From contig NZ_JAECMT010000007.1 in NCBI RefSeq assembly GCF_016019935.1, positions 62,001 through 126,000 on the forward strand: a stretch of 64,000 nt of DNA. Reading direction: 5' to 3'. The stretch is from Paenibacillus sp. GSMTC-2017 (GTDB taxonomy: Bacteria; Bacillota; Bacilli; Paenibacillales; Paenibacillaceae). Of the stretch, positions 7,057 to 16,916 are shown piece after piece; within the stretch, counting starts at the first letter, position 1, and every line of letters starts with the position of its first letter. Below the pieces are notes generated by a model. That model did not search any database and was not told where the DNA came from. It saw only the letters and a list, made by a program, of their open reading frames with translations. A program made the position numbers and the translations under genes.

Positions 7057-7635
7057 TTGAAACGTATACTTTTTGTTTGTACAGGCAATACATGTCGGTC
7101 TCCTATGGCAGAAGCTATGTTAAGACATTCGGCTGCCAAAAGAGGGATTACAGTGGCAGTTCGTTCGGCTGGTGTATCAACAATAGATGGTTTGCCTATT
7201 TCCGACAAGGCGTTAACGACACTTCGTAGACGAGAGATTGGGCATGCAGGTTCTTCTAGAGCGATTACGGCCGAAGCCGTTAATTGGGCTGATATTATTT
7301 TGACGATGACATCTGGTCATAAACGGAATTTGCTCCACTTTCACCCGGAAGCAGTGGACAAAACGTTTACATTAAGAGAATATGCATGCCAGGATGAACA
7401 GGTTATCGCTGATATTTCTGAGCTTGAAGGTTTATATACCGAAATGCAAATGAAGCAAGCGCTAGGTGGACAATTATCTTCAGAAGAGCGCCATCGACTA
7501 CTAGAACTCGAAAAACGTATTCCAAGTTTTGATATAGCAGATCCATTCGGTGGTACACAATCCCTATACGACAGCTGCTCATTAGAAATAGAAGAAGCGG
7601 TTAAAGGGTTACTTGATAAGCTGTCAAAGCGATAA
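7057..7635 (+). CDS. ywlE: Protein arginine phosphatase (low-molecular-weight PTP family)
   Basis: Low-molecular-weight phosphatase that removes phosphate from phospho-arginine on proteins, opposing the McsB kinase and ClpCP degradation tagging. The P-loop at residues 8-15 reads CTGNTCRS. Thr12 there is the residue that in YwlE selects phospho-arginine over phospho-tyrosine. The general-acid aspartate lies in ADPFGG near residue 165. The 192-residue length exceeds the usual 150-160 because of a glutamate-rich helical insert (about 135-160). The start is TTG 7057 with AAGGGGG eight nt upstream. The position after mntP is conserved in Bacillales. Confidence 0.92.
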   Translation: MKRILFVCTGNTCRSPMAEAMLRHSAAKRGITVAVRSAGVSTIDGLPISDKALTTLRRREIGHAGSSRAITAEAVNWADIILTMTSGHKRNLLHFHPEAVDKTFTLREYACQDEQVIADISELEGLYTEMQMKQALGGQLSSEERHRLLELEKRIPSFDIADPFGGTQSLYDSCSLEIEEAVKGLLDKLSKR

Positions 7636-7653
7636 AAACAAGGCTTTTGATGA

Positions 7654-7682
7654 TTGATTTCTTCCTTATTTTGAGCTATGAT
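7654..7682 (+). promoter_or_regulatory. SigA-type promoter of the riboswitch operon
   Basis: TTGATT (7654-7659) and TATGAT (7677-7682) are separated by 17 bp. Transcription would begin near 7690, just before the riboswitch aptamer. Confidence 0.8.
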
Positions 7683-7698
7683 AAAAATATCAATTGAG

Positions 7699-7772
7699 TA
7701 TCCGGTGTAACTGGCGACGGAAGTGGGCTAACCACGGTGGAGCATCGGAATATACGGCCGGTCGCCTGGGCA
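7699..7772 (+). ncRNA. ZTP (pfl motif) riboswitch
   Basis: The conserved ZTP-aptamer landmarks are in order: CTGGCGACGG, then GGGCTAACCACGGTGGAGCA, and the closing CCGGTCGCCTGGGC. ZTP/ZMP accumulates when 10-formyl-tetrahydrofolate is low, and this class commonly controls glyA, folD and pur genes. Here a terminator follows directly and glyA is third in the operon, so ligand binding should favour read-through. Confidence 0.92.
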
Positions 7773-7812
7773 AAGAGCAGCATGCTAATTAGCATGTCTT
7801 GCTCTTTTTTTC
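7772..7812 (+). terminator. Intrinsic terminator of the ZTP riboswitch
   Basis: AAAGAGCA pairs with TGCTCTTT around an inner ATGCTAATTAGCAT palindrome, followed by seven Ts. It abuts the aptamer and is its likely expression platform. Confidence 0.9.
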
Positions 7813-7964
7813 GTCTTTTTTCGCGGAACGAGGTATACTAACTGCATAAGGTTTTTCACAGTTTGCTAAAGAGATTTCATTTTCGGAAGCTGTGTTCTCA
7901 AAAAGGCGGCTTTTGCCGTTAGTGCTAGTTAGAACTTAGAACGTAAGAAGAAAGGGTGTTTCGT

Positions 7965-8423
7965 TTGAAAATTGCAATTGGTGCTGATCATGGTGGCTAT
8001 CAACTGAAAAATGTGCTTGTCCCGTTTATACAATCGTTAGGTTATGAAATTGAGGATGTTGGCTGTTCATGTGAACAATCTGTAGACTATCCTGATTACG
8101 CTCTTCCTGTTGCTGAATTGGTTGCAAGCGGTAAGGCAGATCGCGGGATATTAATTTGCGGTACAGGAATCGGAATGTCGATTGCTGCTAACAAACATCC
8201 TGGCATTCGTTGTGCGCTCGTTCACGATATGTTTTCGGCTCAAGCTACACGTGATCATAATGATACGAACGTATTGGCAATGGGAGAGCGTATTATCGGA
8301 CCTGGTGTTGCTCAAGAAATCGTTAGAATATGGCTTACGACACCATTCTCGAATGGTGAACGCCATGTAGGGCGCATTAATAAAGTGATGCAGCTTGAGA
8401 AGCGATTTAACGCTCAAAAATAA
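7965..8423 (+). CDS. rpiB: Ribose 5-phosphate isomerase B
   Basis: Interconverts ribose 5-phosphate and ribulose 5-phosphate, linking the pentose phosphate pathway to nucleotide synthesis. The 152 residues show the N-terminal GADHGGY motif, DYPDYA, and the active-site ICGTGIGMSIAANK with Cys65. TTG at 7965 is chosen because AAAGGG lies eight nt before it and IAIGADHGG then starts at the usual distance; GTG 7956 would add three residues. First gene of the riboswitch operon, 38 bp before ywlG. Confidence 0.95.
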   Translation: MKIAIGADHGGYQLKNVLVPFIQSLGYEIEDVGCSCEQSVDYPDYALPVAELVASGKADRGILICGTGIGMSIAANKHPGIRCALVHDMFSAQATRDHNDTNVLAMGERIIGPGVAQEIVRIWLTTPFSNGERHVGRINKVMQLEKRFNAQK

Positions 8424-8461
8424 GCCTTTGATGCGTGAACAACGGAAGGAGACATCCTAGT

Positions 8462-9067
8462 ATGAGCGAGCTTAGTGAAGAGACGCTAAAGGGCATTTCG
8501 AATCAGGTGCAAACCATTGTGAGAGAGCTTGCGGAAGCTGGTAAGTTATCTTCAGGTCAATTACTTGTTATTGGAGCTAGTACAAGCGAAGTGATTGGAC
8601 ATCGAATTGGAACGGCTGGCGCCGTGGAGGCAGCAGCAGCTATCTTCGCAGGTGTGGAGTCGGTGCGAAGAGACATTCCATTTATCCCTGTCTTCCAATG
8701 CTGCGAGCATCTTAATCGTGCACTCGTTATTGAGCAATCTGCTGCCTTACAGCTTGGACTAGAGCTTGTTCATGCTATTCCGGTTCCGAAGGCGGGAGGC
8801 TCAATGGCTGCTTATGCTTACGGGAGGTTCGTGGAACCTTGTTTAGTGGAGTCTATCGAGGCACATGCAGGTATCGATATAGGTGATACATTTATCGGTA
8901 TGCATCTGAAGCGGGTTGCTGTTCCGATCCGACCTTCTACTCAGACGATTGGATCTGCGCATGTGACGATGGCTATAACAAGACCTAAGCTGATTGGCGG
9001 AGTTAGAGCTGTTTATGATGAGGAAAGTAAGTTGAAGCCTGAGCAATCCTTATTTCATTGCGAGTAG
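8462..9067 (+). CDS. ywlG: TIGR01440/UPF0340 family protein YwlG
   Basis: Conserved 201-residue protein of unknown biochemical function, found between rpiB and glyA in Bacillales. Visible features are a helical N-terminus, [16 protein letters not shown] near residue 45, [14 protein letters not shown] near 85, and a glycine-rich [15 protein letters not shown] segment. No membrane segment or signal peptide is present. GGAAGGAG precedes the ATG at 8462. Its place in a ZTP-controlled operon suggests a link to one-carbon or ribose-phosphate metabolism, but only by association. Confidence 0.92.
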   Translation: MSELSEETLKGISNQVQTIVRELAEAGKLSSGQLLVIGASTSEVIGHRIGTAGAVEAAAAIFAGVESVRRDIPFIPVFQCCEHLNRALVIEQSAALQLGLELVHAIPVPKAGGSMAAYAYGRFVEPCLVESIEAHAGIDIGDTFIGMHLKRVAVPIRPSTQTIGSAHVTMAITRPKLIGGVRAVYDEESKLKPEQSLFHCE

Positions 9068-9137
9068 TTTATTTTGCAAGCTTAGCCGTATAGCTACAGT
9101 GTCGGCAGCTGCACTAACATACAAGGAGGAATTTGAG

Positions 9138-10385
9138 ATGGAACATTTACGTAAGCAAGACCCAGAGGTGCTAAAGGCGTTAGGACTCGAGCTTCAGCGT
9201 CAACGCGACAATATTGAGCTAATCGCGTCAGAGAACATTGTTAGTGAGGCAGTACTTGAGGCAATGGGTTCAGTATTGACGAACAAATATGCAGAAGGCT
9301 ATCCGGGCAAACGTTATTACGGCGGTTGTGAGCATGTTGATATTGTTGAAGATATCGCACGCGATCGTGCTAAACAATTGTTCGGAGCAGAACATGCCAA
9401 TGTGCAGCCACATTCAGGCGCACAAGCGAACATGGCTGTATACCTTGCCGCACTAAAACCTGGTGATACTGTTCTAGGTATGAATCTTGCACATGGCGGT
9501 CATTTAACACATGGTAGCCCTGTAAATGCATCTGGCTTGCTATACAATTTTGTTGCTTATGGCGTACAAGAGGATTCCTTCACAATTGATTACGAAGAAG
9601 TTCGCAAGCTTGCGTTCAAACACCGTCCTCGTATGTTAGTTGCAGGTGCTAGTGCTTATGCGCGTACGATCGATTTTGAAAAGCTAGGTGAAATCGCAAA
9701 TGAAGTTGGAGCCCTATTCTTCGTCGATATGGCTCATATTGCTGGACTAGTTGCTGCTGGCTTACATCCGAGCCCAGTTCCATACGCACACTTTGTAACA
9801 ACAACTACACACAAAACGCTTCGTGGTCCACGTGGTGGCATGATTCTTTGCCGTAAAGCATGGGCTGCAGCAATAGATAAAGCGGTATTCCCTGGATCTC
9901 AAGGTGGGCCTCTTATGCATATTATTGCTGCTAAGGCAGTCGCATTTGGTGAGGCTCTTCAACCGGAATTTAAGGAATATGGTCAAAACGTAGTTAAAAA
10001 TGCTAAAGTTTTATCTGAAGAATTGGTTGCTAGAGGCATAAACATTGTTTCTGGTGGTACAGATAACCATTTGATGCTTATCGATACTCGTAACTTAAAC
10101 ATTACAGGAAAAGTAGCTGAGCATGTACTTGATCAGGTTGGTATTACTGTGAATAAAAATGCGATTCCATTCGATCCAACAAGCCCGTTTGTGACAAGTG
10201 GTATTCGTCTAGGCACACCCGCAGCTACAGCACGTGGTATGAATGAAGAAGCTATGAAGGTAATTGCAGAGGTAATTGCTCTTGTTCTTAAAAATCCAGA
10301 AGATCAAGCCGTATTGGAAACTGCAAGAGGTAAGGTACGTCATTTGACGTCGCAGTTCCCGTTGTACGCGAATACAGCTTACTAA
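9138..10385 (+). CDS. glyA: Serine hydroxymethyltransferase
   Basis: PLP enzyme converting serine and tetrahydrofolate to glycine and 5,10-methylene-tetrahydrofolate, the main source of one-carbon units. The 415 residues match the bacterial family. [11 protein letters not shown] and [15 protein letters not shown] lie near the N-terminus, [13 protein letters not shown] in the middle, and the PLP-lysine motif [14 protein letters not shown] near residue 225. ATG 9138 has a strong AAGGAGG. It is the last gene before a strong terminator. The upstream ZTP riboswitch fits, because ZTP signals shortage of the folate product this enzyme makes. Confidence 0.98.
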   Translation: MEHLRKQDPEVLKALGLELQRQRDNIELIASENIVSEAVLEAMGSVLTNKYAEGYPGKRYYGGCEHVDIVEDIARDRAKQLFGAEHANVQPHSGAQANMAVYLAALKPGDTVLGMNLAHGGHLTHGSPVNASGLLYNFVAYGVQEDSFTIDYEEVRKLAFKHRPRMLVAGASAYARTIDFEKLGEIANEVGALFFVDMAHIAGLVAAGLHPSPVPYAHFVTTTTHKTLRGPRGGMILCRKAWAAAIDKAVFPGSQGGPLMHIIAAKAVAFGEALQPEFKEYGQNVVKNAKVLSEELVARGINIVSGGTDNHLMLIDTRNLNITGKVAEHVLDQVGITVNKNAIPFDPTSPFVTSGIRLGTPAATARGMNEEAMKVIAEVIALVLKNPEDQAVLETARGKVRHLTSQFPLYANTAY

Positions 10386-10396
10386 TCGAATTTTTT

Positions 10397-10436
10397 AACA
10401 CCGCATTGGTTAAAATACCGATGCGGTGTTTTTTTA
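10397..10436 (+). terminator. Terminator after glyA
   Basis: AACACCGCAT pairs with ATGCGGTGTT and is followed by seven Ts. Confidence 0.93.
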
Positions 10437-10808
10437 TTTCATAGAAACAAATAAAAACTTTTATGGTTTAATATTACATATATGGTTACGAAAATGTTCA
10501 GAATATTATCAAAATATAATCTTTTTGACGAGCTATTTTTATTCTTTTCAGGGTATAAAAATAATCTATTAAATAGTAAGAGAGATGAAACTTTACCCGA
10601 TTAATACGTCAACTTGATTAAGAATGCCTTTTAGAATACGGGCTTGATTTAATACAAGAATGAGGTAATACAGGGCAGTATTAATGCTTATACGTGGTAG
10701 AGTAGTAAAGTAAATTGAACAAAAATGTATCGAAATTAGACTCATAAATTTTCATAAACAGGAGATAGTAAAACCGTTGCTTGGAAACATTTTCGGGCAA
10801 CAATCCAG
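10437..10808. other. AT-rich gene-free stretch before the opp promoter
   Basis: About 370 bp of AT-rich DNA with no supported ORF. I looked for a T-box or another riboswitch and recognised none. One weak GTTGC/GCAAC stem occurs near 10775-10800. Confidence 0.6.
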
Positions 10809-10838
10809 TTGACAATAGTTCAATTGTAGTTGTATATT
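10809..10838 (+). promoter_or_regulatory. SigA-type promoter of the opp operon
   Basis: Consensus TTGACA (10809-10814), an 18-bp spacer and TATATT (10833-10838), about 120 bp before the oppA start. Confidence 0.8.
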
Positions 10839-10959
10839 GTTAATCGTCATATATATTTATTTTTCATGTTATTTTATGTTACATTGCGTTATAATATTAG
10901 TAAGGGTCTTATTACTGTTGGTTTTAACAAAATTATATAGAAAGTGGGAGTTGATGTTG

Positions 10960-12627
10960 GTGAAGAAAAATTTCAAAAAGCCAGTGCACTTCATGCTAGT
11001 CCTAGTAATCGCTTTCAGTATGTTGTTGTCCGCTTGTACGGGCGACAAGAAGAACGAACCTGCTAAGGGTGAAGGAACAGGGGAAACAAAAGCACCTCAA
11101 GAGTTCCGTTTCACACTAGCTAGTGAACCACCAAGTTTAGACCCAGCTTTGATGCAAGATGCGCAATCCAGTATTGTTTCTGAAGGTATCTATGAAGGTC
11201 TTACTCGCTTGAACGGAAAGGGCGAGCCTGAAAATGCAATTGCAAAAGAAATTAAAGTTTCCGAAGACGGCAAAACATACACATTTACACTTCGCGACGA
11301 TGCTAAATGGAGCAACGGCGACGCTGTAACTGCAAAAGATTTTGAATATTCTTGGAAACGTGCTTTGAAACCAGAAACAGCAGCTCCTTATGCATACATG
11401 TTGTTCTACCTAGAAAACGGTGAGAAGTATAACGCAGGTACAGCAACTGCAGATGAAGTTGGCGTTAAAGCAATTAACGACACTACACTTGAAGTTAAAC
11501 TGTACACACCAGTTACTTACTTCCCAAGTCTTCTAGCTCACTACACATACTGGCCAGTTCACCCTGCAACTGCAGAAGGTAACGAAAAATGGGCAGCTGA
11601 AGCATCAACAATCGTATCCAACGGTCCTTTCCTTTTGAAAGAATGGTTGCATGCTGACAAATTAGTACTTGAGAAAAACCCTAACTACCACAGTGCTAAA
11701 GACATTAGCTTCGACAAAGTAACGATTTCACTTGTTGAAGAAGATAGCACTGTATACCAATTGTTTGAATCAGGCGAAATTGACTGGATCGGCGCTCAAG
11801 CTGGTTCCGTACCTGCAGATCTAACAAAGAAATTGCTTGACGAGAAAAAAGCTGATGTAACTGATATCGCATCAACTTACTACTACTTGTTCAACACAAC
11901 TAAAGAGCCTTTCGACAATGCTAAAATCCGTAAAGCTTTGGCAATGGCTATCGATCGTCAATCTTTGATCGATAACGTAACTCAAGCGAAACAAAAACCT
12001 GCATTCGGTCTAGTACCACCAAGCATCGCGGGCCCTGAAGGCAAATTGTTCCGTGAAGTATATCCAGACACTGATTACTTCAAAGAAAATGTTGAAGAAG
12101 CTAAGACACTTCTAGCTGAAGGTTTGAAAGAAAAAGGTCTAGCTGCATTCCCTGAAGTAACGCTTCTTTATAACACAAGTGAAGGTCACAAAAAATTGGC
12201 TGAAGCTGTAGTTGATATGTGGCGTAAAAATCTTGGTATCGAAGTTAAGCTGAACAACCAAGAGTGGGGTACTTTCTTGGAAACTAGAAATGCTGGTCAA
12301 TTCGACATTACACGTGCAGGTTGGGGCGCTGACATCAACCACCCAATTAACTTCACGTATGACTTGATCCACCCTAAATCTGGTAACAACGATGGTAACT
12401 ACAACAATCCAAAAGTTGGAGAGCTTCTTGATGGTTCCCTTGTTGCTACAGACGCTGCAACAAGCATCAAAATGATGGCGGACGCTGAGAAAACAGCAAT
12501 CGCTGACGATATGGCTGTATTGCCAACTTACTACTATACAACTGTAACAATGCTTAAACCAGGATTCAAAAATGTTGGTTCTGACTACGCAGGTCACCTT
12601 GACTGGGTACATGGAAGCAAAGAATAA
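10960..12627 (+). CDS. oppA: Oligopeptide ABC transporter substrate-binding lipoprotein
   Basis: Extracellular, lipid-anchored receptor for oligopeptides. A lysine-rich start, a hydrophobic segment and the lipobox LLSAC with Cys26 mark a lipoprotein. The mature part is a family 5 solute-binding protein: RFTLASEPPSLDPA, ETAAPYAYMLFYL, AMAIDRQSLIDNV and a Gly/Trp-rich RAGWGADINHP region near residue 450. GTG 10960 is taken as the start because GTGGGAG lies nine nt upstream; ATG 10954 is possible. Codon use is more biased than in neighbouring genes, suggesting high expression. A hairpin separates it from oppB, which would let the receptor be made in excess. Confidence 0.94.
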   Translation: MKKNFKKPVHFMLVLVIAFSMLLSACTGDKKNEPAKGEGTGETKAPQEFRFTLASEPPSLDPALMQDAQSSIVSEGIYEGLTRLNGKGEPENAIAKEIKVSEDGKTYTFTLRDDAKWSNGDAVTAKDFEYSWKRALKPETAAPYAYMLFYLENGEKYNAGTATADEVGVKAINDTTLEVKLYTPVTYFPSLLAHYTYWPVHPATAEGNEKWAAEASTIVSNGPFLLKEWLHADKLVLEKNPNYHSAKDISFDKVTISLVEEDSTVYQLFESGEIDWIGAQAGSVPADLTKKLLDEKKADVTDIASTYYYLFNTTKEPFDNAKIRKALAMAIDRQSLIDNVTQAKQKPAFGLVPPSIAGPEGKLFREVYPDTDYFKENVEEAKTLLAEGLKEKGLAAFPEVTLLYNTSEGHKKLAEAVVDMWRKNLGIEVKLNNQEWGTFLETRNAGQFDITRAGWGADINHPINFTYDLIHPKSGNNDGNYNNPKVGELLDGSLVATDAATSIKMMADAEKTAIADDMAVLPTYYYTTVTMLKPGFKNVGSDYAGHLDWVHGSKE

Positions 12628-12675
12628 GCCACTCCATTTTCATTTAAAGCGACTAACCTAGAGTAACGTAGTAAC

Positions 12676-12712
12676 AAAAGGGTATATATAGTCACTCTAT
12701 ATATACCCTTTT
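12676..12712 (+). terminator. 16-bp perfect hairpin between oppA and oppB
   Basis: AAAAGGGTATATATAG, loop TCACT, and its exact complement end in TTTT. This is probably a partial terminator or mRNA-stabilising hairpin giving more oppA than oppBCDF transcript. Confidence 0.85.
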
Positions 12713-12750
12713 CAAATGCAAATAAAGATTGTGAGAGAGTGGGTGATCGT

Positions 12751-13683
12751 GTGCTCCGCTTCATTTTAGGCAAAGTAGTATCTATGGCAATATCGTTGTT
12801 TCTATTAGTGACAGCGACATTTTTGCTCATGAATTCCGTTCCAGGTAGCCCGTTCCAAGGGGAAAAGGCATTGAGTCCGGCAGTTCAGGCGAATTTAGAA
12901 GCGTATTACGGGCTAGACAAGCCAATGATTGTGCAATATGGTAATTATTTGAAGAATCTTCTTCAAGGTGACATGGGCGTATCCATGAAGAAAAAGTTCC
13001 AATCCGTTGATAAAATGATTAAAGAATCATTTGGTCCGTCATTGAAACTAGGTTTAACAGCAATTGTGACGTCTGTTATTGTAGGCTGCCTAATAGGTAT
13101 TCTCGCAGCTATGAATCATCGTAAAATGATTGATAATGTCGTAATGAGTATCGCGGTAATTGGACTCGCGATTCCGAGTATAGTTATGGCTCCAGTTTTG
13201 CAATATATATTAGCAACAAAATTAGGTTGGTTTGGTGTTGCAGGTTTAGATGATCCACTTGACTATGTGTTACCTACAATTGCATTATCTGCTGCTCCTA
13301 TCGCATTTATAGCAAGATTACTAAGATCGACTATGATTGAAGTACTAAGTGCTGATTTTATTAAAACTGCCAAATCCAAAGGACTTTCCGGTTATGTAAT
13401 TGTTGCGAAGCATGCGCTTCGGAATTCGCTACTACCCGTAGTAACTTATTTGGGCTATTTAACTGCCGGAATTATTACAGGGTCTGTTGTCGTAGAGAAA
13501 ATCTTCTCCATTCCTGGTATCGGAAAGCACTTTGTTTCGAGTGTTATAGATCGTGATTATCCGTTAATTATGGGTATTACTATTTTTTACGCCATCATCC
13601 TAATGGTGAGCAGGTTGTTAGCTGATATCGCTTATGTGTTGGTAGACCCACGTATGCGTGCTGGTGGAAAGGTGGGGAAATAA
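12751..13683 (+). CDS. oppB: Oligopeptide ABC transporter permease OppB
   Basis: One of two membrane-spanning subunits of the peptide importer; 310 residues with six predicted helices. The N-terminus matches the family (FILGKVVSMAISLFLLVTATFLLMNSVPGSPF region). The permease-ATPase coupling loop is seen at KSKGLSGYVIVAKHALRNSLLPV, and SIPGIGKHFVSSVIDRDYPLIMG follows near the C-terminus. GTG 12751, preceded by GTGGGTGATC, is preferred; an upstream GTG at 12739 would add four residues. oppC starts three nt after its stop. Confidence 0.93.
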   Translation: MLRFILGKVVSMAISLFLLVTATFLLMNSVPGSPFQGEKALSPAVQANLEAYYGLDKPMIVQYGNYLKNLLQGDMGVSMKKKFQSVDKMIKESFGPSLKLGLTAIVTSVIVGCLIGILAAMNHRKMIDNVVMSIAVIGLAIPSIVMAPVLQYILATKLGWFGVAGLDDPLDYVLPTIALSAAPIAFIARLLRSTMIEVLSADFIKTAKSKGLSGYVIVAKHALRNSLLPVVTYLGYLTAGIITGSVVVEKIFSIPGIGKHFVSSVIDRDYPLIMGITIFYAIILMVSRLLADIAYVLVDPRMRAGGKVGK

Positions 13684-13686
13684 TCG

Positions 13687-14631
13687 ATGTCTAATAAAGA
13701 AAAAGAACGTTCTGATTCATTATCCCCAGAGATGTTTCAGAAGCTTGATAGAAAGACATTTGGTGTCGATGGAGCAGGTCGCGCAAGTTTGACTGCTTGG
13801 CAAGATATACGTATCAGACTAGTGAGTAATAAGCTTGCTATGGCTGGTTTTTGGATTATTATAGCACTTGTTATTGTGGCGATATTTATGCCATTGATCT
13901 GGCCATTTGACCATTTCACAAATGACTTATCGAAAACGAATCAACCGCCAAACGGAACACATTGGTTTGGAACGGACGATTTGGGCCGTGATATGTTTGA
14001 GAGAGTATGGAAAGGTGCGCAAGTATCTCTATTTGTCGGGGTAGTTGCAGCAATGATCGATTTGATCATTGGTATCATCTATGGTGGAATTATGGGCTAC
14101 TACGGTGGTAAAGTAGATGAGGTCATGAACCGTATTTCTGAAATTTTGGCTGCTATTCCTTATTTGCTTGTTGTTATTCTATTGCTTGTTGTAATGGAAC
14201 CAAGTATAACGACAATTATTATTGCCATGTCTATAACAGGCTGGATTAATATGGCGTGGATTGTACGTGGACAAGTTATGCAATTGAAAAATCAAGAGTA
14301 CGCTCTAGCATCAAAATCATTGGGCGCTGGCGCTATGCGCATTATTTTCCGCCATTTGATCCCGAATGCAATGGGTCCAATTCTTGTTACGCTCACGCTA
14401 ACGATTCCAAGTGCGATCTTTACAGAAGCCTTCCTAAGTTTCCTTGGTCTTGGTGTTCAGTCACCAATCGCATCATGGGGTACGATGATTGATGATGGTG
14501 TTGGCGGTATTTTGGCTGACCATTGGTGGCGTTTGTTCTTCCCAGCATTCTTCTTGAGCTTGACAATCTTTGCGTTTAACGTCTTCGGCGATGGACTGCG
14601 CGATGCATTCGATCCGAAGCTGAAAAAATAA
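13687..14631 (+). CDS. oppC: Oligopeptide ABC transporter permease OppC
   Basis: Second membrane subunit of the peptide importer, 314 residues. It has a cytoplasmic N-terminal extension (about 1-45) and a first helix at MAGFWIIIALVIVAIFMPLIW. The OppC motif HWFGTDDLGRDMFERVWKGAQVSL follows, with the EAA coupling loop at YALASKSLGAGAMRIIFRHLIPN and GLGVQSPIASWGTMI further on. The start ATG 13687 follows GGTGGGG and lies three nt after oppB. Confidence 0.95.
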   Translation: MSNKEKERSDSLSPEMFQKLDRKTFGVDGAGRASLTAWQDIRIRLVSNKLAMAGFWIIIALVIVAIFMPLIWPFDHFTNDLSKTNQPPNGTHWFGTDDLGRDMFERVWKGAQVSLFVGVVAAMIDLIIGIIYGGIMGYYGGKVDEVMNRISEILAAIPYLLVVILLLVVMEPSITTIIIAMSITGWINMAWIVRGQVMQLKNQEYALASKSLGAGAMRIIFRHLIPNAMGPILVTLTLTIPSAIFTEAFLSFLGLGVQSPIASWGTMIDDGVGGILADHWWRLFFPAFFLSLTIFAFNVFGDGLRDAFDPKLKK

Positions 14632-14662
14632 AATCAGTTTATCTGAGAGGAGGTCATTGCTA

Positions 14663-15664
14663 ATGAAGACCTTACTGGAAGTGAAAAATTTAAGCGTATC
14701 ATTTGACGTATATGGCGGTGAAGTACAAGCCATTCGTGATATTAGCTTCCACGTGAAGAAGGGTGAATCCGTCGCAATAGTCGGAGAGTCAGGGTCGGGT
14801 AAAAGTGTTACTGCTCAATCGATTATGCGATTAAATCCTTCTCCACCGAGCAGAATTAAAAGTGGTTCTGTAAAGTTTGATGGACAAGAGTTGCTCACTT
14901 TAACGGAAAAAGAGATGCAGTCTGTTCGTGGTAATAAGATGGGAATGATCTTCCAAGATCCTATGACATCTTTGAATCCTACATTAACTGTAGGTGTTCA
15001 AATTATGGAAGGTCTTATTAAACATCAAAACGTAAGTAAATCAGATGCTATGGCTAGAGCGATTGAAATGTTGAACTTGGTAGGTATTCCAAACCCAGAG
15101 CAACGTATCAAACAATATCCACATCAATTCTCAGGTGGTATGCGTCAACGTGTAATGATCGCTATTGCACTTGCATGTAATCCTGCATTGTTGATTGCGG
15201 ACGAGCCTACAACGGCACTTGACGTAACGATTCAAGCGCAAATTATGCGTGTAATGAAGGATCTTCAACAAAAGATGGGTACATCCATCATTTTGATTAC
15301 CCATGACCTTGGTGTTGTAGCTGATGCGTGTGACAGAGTAATCGTTATGTACGCAGGACGTATCGTTGAGACGGGTACGAAATGGGAGATTTTCAAAAAC
15401 CCACAACATCCTTATACACGTGGTCTATTACGTTCACTTCCGCGTCTTGATCAGCGGAAAGATGAGCCTCTTATCCCGATTCCGGGTACTCCACCGGATC
15501 TAATTAAGCCGCCTGCAGGTTGCAGCTTCTGTGCACGTTGTGACGAGGCGATGAAAGTTTGTGTAGATAACGATCCAAATCTGCATGTTATTGAAGGCGC
15601 TGAGTCTCATGCAGCAGCTTGTTGGATGCTACATCCTTATGCTAAACGGGAGGTGCCGGTATGA
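14663..15664 (+). CDS. oppD: Oligopeptide ABC transporter ATPase OppD
   Basis: ATP-hydrolysing subunit, 333 residues. Walker A GESGSGKS near residue 43, Q-loop [10 protein letters not shown], signature FSGGMRQR, Walker [13 protein letters not shown] and H-loop THDLG are all present. The C-terminal oligopeptide/dipeptide transporter domain has [18 protein letters not shown]; in homologues this cysteine cluster can hold an iron-sulfur cluster. ATG 14663 has AGGAGG. Its stop overlaps the oppF start by four bases, so translation is probably coupled. Confidence 0.96.
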   Translation: MKTLLEVKNLSVSFDVYGGEVQAIRDISFHVKKGESVAIVGESGSGKSVTAQSIMRLNPSPPSRIKSGSVKFDGQELLTLTEKEMQSVRGNKMGMIFQDPMTSLNPTLTVGVQIMEGLIKHQNVSKSDAMARAIEMLNLVGIPNPEQRIKQYPHQFSGGMRQRVMIAIALACNPALLIADEPTTALDVTIQAQIMRVMKDLQQKMGTSIILITHDLGVVADACDRVIVMYAGRIVETGTKWEIFKNPQHPYTRGLLRSLPRLDQRKDEPLIPIPGTPPDLIKPPAGCSFCARCDEAMKVCVDNDPNLHVIEGAESHAAACWMLHPYAKREVPV

Positions 15665-16617
15665 GCTCTCCATTAGTTCAAATTAATGATTTGCGTAAGT
15701 TTTTCAACTTAGGCAAAGGCAATATACTAAAGGCAGTAAATGAAATTTCTTTCGATATCGCTCGTGGCGAGACGGTTGGTGTAGTAGGTGAGTCCGGTTG
15801 TGGTAAATCAACTGCTGGACGTACCATTATGCGACTTTATGAGCCAACAAGCGGCAGTGTAACATTTGAAGGAAAAGATGTTTCCAAGTTGAGGGGTGCA
15901 GAACTTAAAGGTTTGCGCCGCAACATGCAAATGATTTTCCAAGATCCGTACGCATCACTTAATCCGCGTATGACCGTTACTGATATTATTGGTGAAGCAC
16001 TTGATATTCATAACTTGGTAAGCAGTCGTGCTGAGCGTAAGCGCCGAGTAGAAGATTTGCTTGATCTCGTTAACCTGAATCCTGAGCATGCAACGCGTTA
16101 CCCGCATGAGTTCTCAGGCGGTCAACGTCAACGTATTGGTATCGCTCGTGCTCTTGCTGTAGATCCAAAGTTTATCATTGCCGATGAGCCGATTTCTGCA
16201 CTAGACGTATCGATTCAAGCACAAGTTGTAAACTTGATGCAGGACTTGCAAAAGCGTATGGGTTTAACATACCTATTCATCGCGCATGACCTATCGATGG
16301 TTAAGCATATTAGTGACCGCGTAGCGGTTATGTACTTGGGTAAAGTTGTTGAGCTTGCTGAGAGCAGTGAGCTATATGAAAACCCACGTCATCCGTATAC
16401 ACGTGCACTATTGTCTGCAATTCCAATTCCAGATCCAGAGGTAGAAGCTACGCGTGAGCGTATCGTACTGAAGGGTGATCTGCCAAGTCCGATCAACCCA
16501 CCGTCTGGTTGCCAGTTCCACACTCGTTGTCCAATTGCTACTGAAAAGTGCAAAACAGACGAGCCTAAGTTAGTTGATATTGGCAGAGGACACTTTGCTT
16601 CTTGCCATTACGCATAA
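15661..16617 (+). CDS. oppF: Oligopeptide ABC transporter ATPase OppF
   Basis: Second ATPase of the importer, 318 residues, pairing with OppD. Walker [10 protein letters not shown]-loop [10 protein letters not shown], signature FSGGQRQR, Walker [13 protein letters not shown] and H-loop AHDLS are intact. The C-terminal domain again carries a cysteine cluster ([18 protein letters not shown]). The ATG overlaps the oppD stop. Last gene of oppABCDF. Peptide import feeds nitrogen metabolism and, in Bacilli, brings in signalling peptides for sporulation and competence. Confidence 0.96.
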   Translation: MSSPLVQINDLRKFFNLGKGNILKAVNEISFDIARGETVGVVGESGCGKSTAGRTIMRLYEPTSGSVTFEGKDVSKLRGAELKGLRRNMQMIFQDPYASLNPRMTVTDIIGEALDIHNLVSSRAERKRRVEDLLDLVNLNPEHATRYPHEFSGGQRQRIGIARALAVDPKFIIADEPISALDVSIQAQVVNLMQDLQKRMGLTYLFIAHDLSMVKHISDRVAVMYLGKVVELAESSELYENPRHPYTRALLSAIPIPDPEVEATRERIVLKGDLPSPINPPSGCQFHTRCPIATEKCKTDEPKLVDIGRGHFASCHYA

Positions 16618-16621
16618 TATT

Positions 16622-16665
16622 AAAAGGCTTTCTTTCAGGTGTTGCCTGAGAGAAAGCCTTTTTTG
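16622..16665 (+). terminator. Terminator of the opp operon
   Basis: AAAAGGCTTTCT pairs with AGAAAGCCTTTT around an inner TCAGG/CCTGA stem, followed by Ts. The 180 bp after it, up to the next terminator, holds nothing I can identify. Confidence 0.92.
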
Positions 16666-16843
16666 TTAAATGGTCATGAAATGATTGAAATTTTTCAAAG
16701 CGATTGATTTAATACATGCACATGTTGTCAAAATGGGCAAATGAAAAGATTAGAGAAACCAAGCTAGCCAAGTTTTGTTTGTTAAGAAACGAGCTTGAGT
16801 TCATCTTACCTGACCTAGCTAATTTAATAGAGCTGCAAGGATC

Positions 16844-16888
16844 AAAAAGCCCCACCAACAGACGTGTGCGCGTTTGTTGATGGGGCTA
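16844..16888 (-). terminator. Terminator of the Ig-like repeat gene
   Basis: On the minus strand AGCCCCATCAACA pairs with TGTTGGTGGGGCT, then TTTTT. It lies about 28 bp after the stop of the reverse-strand gene. Confidence 0.9.
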
Positions 16889-16916
16889 TTTCGTTACTAC
16901 GTCTATTACTCCAGAT

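Noticed and set aside
10437..10808. T-box or other riboswitch before opp
   Set aside because: No T-box sequence, antiterminator or terminator is found between the glyA terminator and the opp promoter.
12676..12712. End of a separate oppA transcription unit
   Set aside because: The perfect hairpin could terminate, but oppB has no clear promoter after it, so partial read-through within one operon is more likely.
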